Positions 54,395 through 64,000 of a stretch of DNA of 64,000 nt are shown piece after piece. The DNA lies in NCBI RefSeq assembly GCF_028201475.1, contig NZ_CP116383.1, positions 3,100,001 to 3,164,000 of the forward strand. The letters are read 5' to 3'. The stretch's first letter is position 1, and every line of letters starts with the position of its first letter. Both the position numbers and the translations under genes were made by a program. The DNA is from Vibrio sp. SCSIO 43137 (GTDB lineage: Bacteria > Pseudomonadota > Gammaproteobacteria > Enterobacterales > Vibrionaceae). Under the pieces are notes generated by a model. It had not been told where the DNA came from. It saw only the letters and a list, made by a program, of their open reading frames with translations, and searched no databases.

Positions 54395-55170
54395 GCCCTG
54401 ATTTCCGCCACCAGCTGGTCGATAATGGATCTGGCAATGGTTCCCTCAGGTGCAACTTCCGGTAATTCATCAACATCAAACCATCTGGCGTCATTCAGCT
54501 CCGTTGGATCAACTTTGATTTCACCTGAATCATACTCAGCCAGATAACCCACCATCATGCTGGACGGAAATGCCCATGGCTGGCTGGCAAAGTAACGGAT
54601 ATTCTTTATCTCTATTCCCGTCTCTTCCTTCACTTCCCTTGCCACGCACTGCTCCAGCGTTTCTCCCACCTCCATAAAACCGGCAATCACCGTATACATG
54701 CCCGTTTTATGTTTAGGGTGCTGCGCCAGCAAAATCTTGTCGCGTTTATGTACCCCGACAATGGTGCATGGGTATATACGCGGGTAATGTATCGCCCTGC
54801 ACTCACCGCACTGCATGGCTATTTCAATATGGTTGAGAAAATTACGCCCGCCACACTGGGGGCAAAAACGCAGCGTCTGGCTCATATGACCATACTGCAC
54901 CGCTTTGCTAAGCAGCAAGAACAGTTCATTATCGATTAGCAGAAGCTGACGAAGAGAAACCAGTTCAAGCTCTTGTTCAATATCAGCATCGTTTAACCAC
55001 ATCACTGGTTTGTTGTCATAGCTTCCGACACAAATGGCTTTGTCTGCCGGAAGTTCAAACTGCTCTGCGTAGCCGAAAGGTATCTGGCCTTCAGGACACC
55101 AGACATCACTTCCGTTAACGATTACCCAGTAAGCTTGCTGGCTTTTTTTCTTGTCACTATTTTTTAACAT
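54376..55170 (-). CDS. nudC: NADH pyrophosphatase / RNA deNADding enzyme NudC
   Basis: NudC hydrolyses NAD(H) and removes 5' NAD caps from RNA. The 264-residue protein has an N-terminal domain, a zinc ribbon ([10 protein letters not shown]...CGECRA), and the Nudix box [25 protein letters not shown] (read in parts) followed by the NudC-specific [11 protein letters not shown]. The ATG at 55170, after AAAGG, gives the conserved start; a 14-residue longer reading is less likely. Its last codons (KKTLR) and stop are encoded by the complement of the small-RNA terminator. It is divergent from rsd. Confidence 0.95.
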   Translation of the reverse strand: MLKNSDKKKSQQAYWVIVNGSDVWCPEGQIPFGYAEQFELPADKAICVGSYDNKPVMWLNDADIEQELELVSLRQLLLIDNELFLLLSKAVQYGHMSQTLRFCPQCGGRNFLNHIEIAMQCGECRAIHYPRIYPCTIVGVHKRDKILLAQHPKHKTGMYTVIAGFMEVGETLEQCVAREVKEETGIEIKNIRYFASQPWAFPSSMMVGYLAEYDSGEIKVDPTELNDARWFDVDELPEVAPEGTIARSIIDQLVAEIRAKKTLR

Positions 55171-55267
55171 CCTTTGATCTCTTCTCTTGATGTTAACCAG
55201 ATTTACTGGCAATCTAAAAAATATACTAGAGTGTGAGCATACACAATTTCAATATGTTAACCTCAGG

Positions 55268-55338
55268 TATAATAAAAACAATGCGTTATTTGGACTCCTG
55301 ATTTTTCAGGGAATTTCGATTGCTAACGATTAGCAATC
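55268..55338 (+). promoter_or_regulatory. rsd promoter and structured leader
   Basis: A perfect -10 TATAAT (55268-55273) is followed by two tandem hairpins in the leader: CCTGA/TCAGG (55297-55310) and the stronger GATTGCTA/TAGCAATC with a 5-nt loop (55318-55338). The second ends 7 bp before the GAGGG ribosome site of rsd and could limit its access. Confidence 0.5.
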
Positions 55339-55358
55339 TGATCATGAGGGACATGGTC

Positions 55359-55847
55359 ATGTTAAATAAATTCAAACAAGTACAAGAACAGTGGGGCGGC
55401 TCCAGTGAGGTGATCGATCACTGGTTAGATACACGCCAGATTTTAATCGTAGAGTTTTGCAAGCTGGCTTCTTTGCAGCCTGGTGCGGCTAATAAGCCTA
55501 TTAGCAAGCTGCCCTCCCCCGAAGAGCTTCAGTCATTTTGCCAGCATCTGGTCGACTACATATCCGAAGGTCATTTTAAAATTTATGAAATGGTGATGGA
55601 TAAGTGGAAGTCTACCGGTTTTTCTCCAACAGATGATATTAATCAGACCTATGGCCGAATCGTTTTAACCACAGATCCGCTGCTTAATTTTACCGATAAG
55701 TACGCCGGTGTCAGTGCAGACGACAGACTGGAAGGGTTTGATAGCGATCTTTCTCTGATTGGCGAGATAATTGAAACGCGCTTTGAAGTAGAAGACCAGC
55801 TAATCCAGTTAATCGCTGATAGTCTGGCGGTTCCGCCCGGAGCGTAA
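55359..55847 (+). CDS. rsd: Anti-sigma-70 factor Rsd
   Basis: Rsd binds region 4 of sigma-70 and frees core polymerase for other sigma factors in stationary phase. The 162-residue helical protein fits the Rsd/AlgQ family (MLNKFKQVQEQWGGSSEVIDHWLDTRQ, VEFCKLASLQP, LVDYISEGHFKIYE). I chose the ATG at 55359, spaced 8 bp from GAGGG. Genes for rpoC and rpoB lie immediately to the right in the convergent direction, as in related genomes. Confidence 0.93.
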   Translation: MLNKFKQVQEQWGGSSEVIDHWLDTRQILIVEFCKLASLQPGAANKPISKLPSPEELQSFCQHLVDYISEGHFKIYEMVMDKWKSTGFSPTDDINQTYGRIVLTTDPLLNFTDKYAGVSADDRLEGFDSDLSLIGEIIETRFEVEDQLIQLIADSLAVPPGA

Positions 55848-55873
55848 GCTGCCATCTGACATAGATTTTACCG

Positions 55874-55911
55874 CGAGCTTCTCTCTTGAAACACAGAGAG
55901 GGGCTCGTTTT
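55874..55911 (+). terminator. rsd terminator
   Basis: A 13-bp stem CGAGCTTCTCTCT/AGAGAGGGGCTCG, with two internal T-G pairs and a loop of TGAAACAC, runs into TTTTAGTTTT. Confidence 0.8.
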
Positions 55912-55974
55912 AGTTTTAGCCGCTGATAACTCACTGGCTGAAGCTCATAAAGCTTTGTCTATATTGCAGGCATT

Positions 55975-55999
55975 AAAAAAGCACCCGAAGGTGCTTTTT
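55975..55999. terminator. rpoC (rpoBC operon) terminator
   Basis: A 5-bp GC-rich stem GCACC/GGTGC with a CGAA tetraloop is flanked by a six-A run on the left and five T on the right. On the minus strand it ends the rpoBC operon 20 bp after rpoC. Confidence 0.92.
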
Positions 56000-56019
56000 A
56001 TTTAGTCTGTATCTGATGC

Positions 56020-60222
<4,203 letters not shown>

Positions 60223-60244
60223 AATCAGCTCCTGTGAGGAGTTA

Positions 60245-60270
60245 AAAGGTACCCGGCTTCGAGTACCTTT
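60245..60270. other. Hairpin in the rpoB-rpoC spacer
   Basis: An 8-bp stem AAAGGTAC/GTACCTTT encloses a ten-base loop with a further C-G/C-G pair. It lacks a T-run and so is not a terminator; E. coli also has a structured RNase III site near this operon, though in the rplL-rpoB gap. Confidence 0.5.
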
Positions 60271-60290
60271 CTACCGATAATCCGTCAGGA

Positions 60291-63200
60291 TTACTCTTCG
60301 TCTTCTAGCTCGATGTTGATACCTAGCGAGCGGATCTCTTTCAACAGTACGTTGAAGGATTCTGGCATACCAGGTTCCATGCTATGGTTACCGTCTACGA
60401 TGTTCTTATACATCTTAGTACGACCATTCACGTCATCGGACTTAACTGTTAGCATCTCTTGTAGAGTGTAAGCAGCACCGTATGCTTCCAGTGCCCATAC
60501 TTCCATCTCACCAAAGCGCTGACCACCGAACTGAGCTTTACCACCAAGTGGCTGCTGAGTTACCAGGCTATAAGAACCAGTTGAACGTGCGTGCATCTTG
60601 TCATCAACAAGGTGGTTCAGTTTCAGCATGTACATGTAACCTACAGTTACAGGACGCTCAAACTCATCACCAGTACGACCATCAAACAGGCGTAGCTGAC
60701 CAGATTCTGGCAGATCACCCAGTTTCAATAGCTCTTTGATTGATGACTCTGGTGCACCATCAAATACCGGAGTAGCGATCGGCAGACCACCACGTAGGTT
60801 CTTGATCAGTGTACGTACTTCATCATCAGACAGTGCAGCGATATCAACTTTCTGACGGGTATCACCAAGGCTGTAAACCTTCTGTAAGAACTCACGGAAC
60901 TTAGCCAGTTCCTGCTGCTCTTTAACCATCTGGTTAATCTTGTCACCGATACCTTTCGCCGCCAGACCCATATGAACTTCAAGGATCTGACCGATGTTCA
61001 TACGAGACGGTACACCCAGTGGGTTCAGTACGATATCAACCGGCTGGCCTTTCTCATCGTATGGCATGTCTTCAACAGGGTTGATCTTAGAGATTACACC
61101 CTTGTTACCGTGACGACCGGCCATCTTATCACCAGGCTGGATACGACGTTTAACCGCAAGGTAAACCTTAACGATCTTCAGTACGCCAGGTGCCAGATCA
61201 TCACCTTGAGTGATCTTACGACGCTTGTTGTCAAACTTCTTATCGAAGTCTGCTTTCAGCTCGTCCCACTGCTCAGCAAGTTGCTCAAGCTGGGTTTGTA
61301 GATCATCATCTTCAAGAGTCTGTTCCAGCCATCTCTTACGACCGATAGTCTCAAGCTTAGCTTCAGAGTAACCACCTGCGATAAGTACAGCTTTAACACG
61401 TGCAAGAAGACCACCTTCCAGAATTTCAAACTCTTCAGTAAGGTCTTTCTTCGCTTCTTTAAGCTGCATCTGCTCAATTTCAAGAGCACGCTTATCTTTT
61501 TCAACGCCGTCACGAGTGAAGACCTGAACGTCGATAATCGTACCTGACACTGAGTTAGGAACACGCAGAGAAGTATCTTTAACATCAGATGCTTTTTCAC
61601 CGAAGATGGCACGTAGCAGTTTCTCTTCAGGAGTAAGCTGGGTTTCACCTTTAGGGGTTACTTTACCAACCAGGATGTCACCACCCTTAACCTCAGCACC
61701 GATGTAAACAATACCGGACTCATCCAGTTTAGACAGAGCCGACTCACCAACGTTTGGAATATCAGCTGTGATCTCTTCACTACCCAGCTTAGTATCACGA
61801 GCAACACAAGATAGCTCCTGAATGTGGATAGTTGTGAAACGGTCTTCCTGAACGACACGCTCAGAAACAAGGATTGAATCCTCAAAGTTGTAACCATTCC
61901 AAGGCATGAATGCCAGACGGATGTTCTGACCAAGAGCCAGTTCACCAAGGTCCGTAGAAGGACCATCTGCCAGTACATCACCTTTAGCCACTGGTTCACC
62001 AGGCAGTACAGTCGGACGCTGGTTGATACAAGTGTTCTGGTTAGAACGGGTGTACTTAGTCAGGTTATAGATATCGATACCCGCTTCGCCTGGTACCAAC
62101 TCATCTTCATTAACCTTAACTACGATACGTGATGCATCCACAGACTGGATCATACCGCCACGTTTCGCTACTGCAGTAACACCGGAGTCAACCGCTACGT
62201 TACGCTCAATACCAGTACCTACAAGAGGCTTGTCTGCGCGTAGTGTCGGAACCGCCTGACGTTGCATGTTCGCACCCATCAATGCACGGTTCGCATCATC
62301 GTGTTCCAGGAATGGGATCAGAGATGCCGCCACAGATACAACCTGGTTGGTTGCAACGTCCATATAGTTAACCTGATCGCGTGGGTGCAGACCGGATTCA
62401 CCTTTCTGACGTGCTGTAACCAGCTCTTCCTCGAAAGAACCTTCTTCAGTCAGGGCAGAGTTTGCCTGAGCAATGATGAACTGACCTTCTTCGATAGCAG
62501 ACAGGTAATCTACTTCGTCAGTTACAATGCCATCTACAACACGACGGTATGGAGTCTCTAGGAAACCATAGTCATTACAACGTGCAAATGCAGATAGTGA
62601 GTTGATCAGACCGATGTTCGGACCTTCAGGTGTTTCGATAGGACACAGACGTCCGTAGTGCGTAACGTGTACGTCACGTACTTCAAAACCAGCACGCTCA
62701 CGAGTCAGACCACCCGGACCAAGTGCAGAAATACGACGCTTGTGCGTTACTTCTGACAGCGGGTTGTTCTGGTCCATAAACTGAGAAAGCTGTGAAGAGC
62801 CAAAGAATTCTTTAACAGCCGCTGAAATAGGCTTAGCGTTGATCAGATCCTGAGGCATGATTGCATCAAGGTCACCAAGGCTCAGACGCTCTTTAACAGC
62901 ACGTTCTACACGAACAAGACCAACACGGAATTGGTTTTCTGCCATTTCACCTACGCTACGGATACGACGGTTACCAAGGTGGTCGATATCATCAACTTCA
63001 CCGATACCGTTACGTATAGCGATAAGCTTCTTCATTACTTCGATGATGTCAGTTTCATCAAGGATACCTTGATCACCAGCATCTTCGCGCATGATAGAGC
63101 TGTTAAACTTCATACGACCAACTGTTGACAGATCATAGCGCTCTTCAGAGAAGAACAGGCTGTCAAACAGAGCTTCAGCAGCTTCTTTTGTTGGTGGCTC

Positions 63201-64000
63201 ACCCGGGCGCATCATGCGGTAGATTTCTACCAGAGCAGACAGACGGTCAACAGTACTGTCGATACGTAGCGTATCAGACATGAACGGACCATGGTCTAGG
63301 TCATTGGTGAACAGCACCTGTAGATTTTTGTGACCAGCCTGAGACAAGTTCGCCAGAACTTCCAGACTAATCTCTTGGTTCGCAGCTACAATAATCTCGC
63401 CGGTATCTTCATTGATGTAATCTTTAGAAGATACTTTACCAACGATGTACTCAACTGGTACTTCGATGAACTCAACGCCATCTTTTTCAAGCTGACGGAT
63501 ATGACGAGCAGTAACGCGACGACCAGTCTCTACGTAAGTCTTGCCATTAGCTTCAATATCAAATGTTGCCGTTTCACCACGTAGGCGATCCGGTACCAGC
63601 TCCATCATCAGAGTCTGGTCTTTCACTTCGAAGTTCACTTTCTCGAAGAAGATGTCCAGAATCTCTTCTGTAGTCTTGTTCAGTGCGCGAAGGATGATAG
63701 AAGCAGGCAGTTTACGACGACGGTCGATACGTACGTACAGGTTATCCTTAGGATCGAACTCAAAGTCCAGCCATGAGCCACGGTAAGGGATAACACGTGC
63801 GTTATATAAAACTTTACCTGATGAGTGGGTTTTACCTTTGTCGCTGTCGAAGAACACGCCTGGGCTTCGGTGCAGCTGGGATACGATAACCCTCTCGGTA
63901 CCATTAATTACAAAGGTACCATTGTCAGTCATCAGTGGGATTTCACCCATGTAGACTTCTTGTTCTTTAATGTCTTTTACAGTACCGGCCGGTGCATCTT
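60291..64000 (-). CDS. rpoB: DNA-directed RNA polymerase subunit beta, partial (5' end outside window)
   Basis: The gene runs off the right edge: about 1235 C-terminal residues are present out of the usual 1342, so roughly 107 N-terminal residues are missing. Visible landmarks are the rifampicin-pocket region [20 protein letters not shown] and [11 protein letters not shown], wild-type at the classic positions, the [19 protein letters not shown] motif, and the C-terminal [20 protein letters not shown]. It is the gene upstream of rpoC in the operon. Reading continues open to base 64000, as expected. Confidence 0.98.
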   Translation of the reverse strand, partial: DAPAGTVKDIKEQEVYMGEIPLMTDNGTFVINGTERVIVSQLHRSPGVFFDSDKGKTHSSGKVLYNARVIPYRGSWLDFEFDPKDNLYVRIDRRRKLPASIILRALNKTTEEILDIFFEKVNFEVKDQTLMMELVPDRLRGETATFDIEANGKTYVETGRRVTARHIRQLEKDGVEFIEVPVEYIVGKVSSKDYINEDTGEIIVAANQEISLEVLANLSQAGHKNLQVLFTNDLDHGPFMSDTLRIDSTVDRLSALVEIYRMMRPGEPPTKEAAEALFDSLFFSEERYDLSTVGRMKFNSSIMREDAGDQGILDETDIIEVMKKLIAIRNGIGEVDDIDHLGNRRIRSVGEMAENQFRVGLVRVERAVKERLSLGDLDAIMPQDLINAKPISAAVKEFFGSSQLSQFMDQNNPLSEVTHKRRISALGPGGLTRERAGFEVRDVHVTHYGRLCPIETPEGPNIGLINSLSAFARCNDYGFLETPYRRVVDGIVTDEVDYLSAIEEGQFIIAQANSALTEEGSFEEELVTARQKGESGLHPRDQVNYMDVATNQVVSVAASLIPFLEHDDANRALMGANMQRQAVPTLRADKPLVGTGIERNVAVDSGVTAVAKRGGMIQSVDASRIVVKVNEDELVPGEAGIDIYNLTKYTRSNQNTCINQRPTVLPGEPVAKGDVLADGPSTDLGELALGQNIRLAFMPWNGYNFEDSILVSERVVQEDRFTTIHIQELSCVARDTKLGSEEITADIPNVGESALSKLDESGIVYIGAEVKGGDILVGKVTPKGETQLTPEEKLLRAIFGEKASDVKDTSLRVPNSVSGTIIDVQVFTRDGVEKDKRALEIEQMQLKEAKKDLTEEFEILEGGLLARVKAVLIAGGYSEAKLETIGRKRWLEQTLEDDDLQTQLEQLAEQWDELKADFDKKFDNKRRKITQGDDLAPGVLKIVKVYLAVKRRIQPGDKMAGRHGNKGVISKINPVEDMPYDEKGQPVDIVLNPLGVPSRMNIGQILEVHMGLAAKGIGDKINQMVKEQQELAKFREFLQKVYSLGDTRQKVDIAALSDDEVRTLIKNLRGGLPIATPVFDGAPESSIKELLKLGDLPESGQLRLFDGRTGDEFERPVTVGYMYMLKLNHLVDDKMHARSTGSYSLVTQQPLGGKAQFGGQRFGEMEVWALEAYGAAYTLQEMLTVKSDDVNGRTKMYKNIVDGNHSMEPGMPESFNVLLKEIRSLGINIELEDEE

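Noticed and set aside
54220..54465. An 81-codon plus-strand frame between hemE and nudC
   Set aside because: It crosses the small-RNA promoter and terminator and the end of nudC, has no ribosome site and no recognisable domain; the small-RNA reading explains the terminator better.
62580..62800. Possible rifampicin-resistance changes in rpoB
   Set aside because: The classic pocket residues in FMDQNNPL and [10 protein letters not shown] are wild-type; the few differences from E. coli nearby look like normal lineage variation.

Overview
The window is a contiguous piece of a gammaproteobacterial chromosome, almost certainly from the Vibrionaceae (Vibrio or a close relative). Support comes from gene order (cpxA-cpxR-cpxP-fieF-pfkA-tpiA; purHD-yjaH-hupA-yjaG-hemE-nudC-rsd-rpoC-rpoB; dusB-fis; recG-envZ-ompR-greB), from protein similarity to enterobacterial and Vibrio families, and from moderate GC content. 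It is dense core genome with 56 protein genes. I see no rRNA, tRNA, insertion sequence, prophage, integron or CRISPR array.

Layout. 0-9 kb: a SufR-like regulator, a DUF3135 protein, a CHMI-type isomerase, tpiA, pfkA, the zinc/iron exporter fieF, the Cpx envelope-stress system (cpxP divergent from cpxRA, with two CpxR boxes), trmL and fxsA. 9-24 kb: dsbD, then an acetate-utilisation block: response regulator crbR, a DUF4212/sodium-solute symporter pair, the transporter-fused hybrid kinase crbS, an MFS permease, a cyclic-nucleotide/CBS/nucleotidyltransferase protein with an exonuclease, and acs. 24-35 kb: aroQ-accB-accC, queDE, a recG with two frameshifts, an unusual ompR/envZ pair, a DedA protein, greB, prmA and dusB-fis. 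35-43 kb: accessory-looking envelope genes. One is a Fur-box-preceded imelysin / di-haem protein / imelysin / Tat-exported DUF1513 cluster, probably for iron handling. The other is a vWA lipoprotein / ECF sigma / membrane-protein operon. 43-48 kb: two overlapping genes resembling replication-restart or helicase-loader proteins (DnaT-like and phage P-like), zntR, and purHD behind a PurR box. 48-64 kb: yjaH, hupA, a CNNM/CorC-type membrane protein, yjaG, a dehydrogenase coupled to a uracil-DNA-glycosylase-like gene, hemE, nudC, rsd, rpoC and the 3' 92% or so of rpoB, which runs off the right edge.

Most interesting points. (1) The envZ homologue next to a canonical ompR has lost its whole sensor/membrane half and carries Ala in place of the phosphatase Thr of the HDLRT motif, which predicts a soluble, kinase-biased partner for OmpR. 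(2) The adjacent recG has two independent frameshifts. (3) A likely Hfq-type small RNA of about 95 nt lies between hemE and nudC on the opposite strand. It has its own promoter with a palindrome in the spacer, a duplicated GACATCT motif and a U8 terminator that doubles as the nudC stop region. (4) The DnaT-like/P-like genes overlap by 137 bp in different frames. (5) The imelysin cluster and the vWA/sigma operon have no settled function. Assignments rest on reading the sequence and on family knowledge; no database searches were run.
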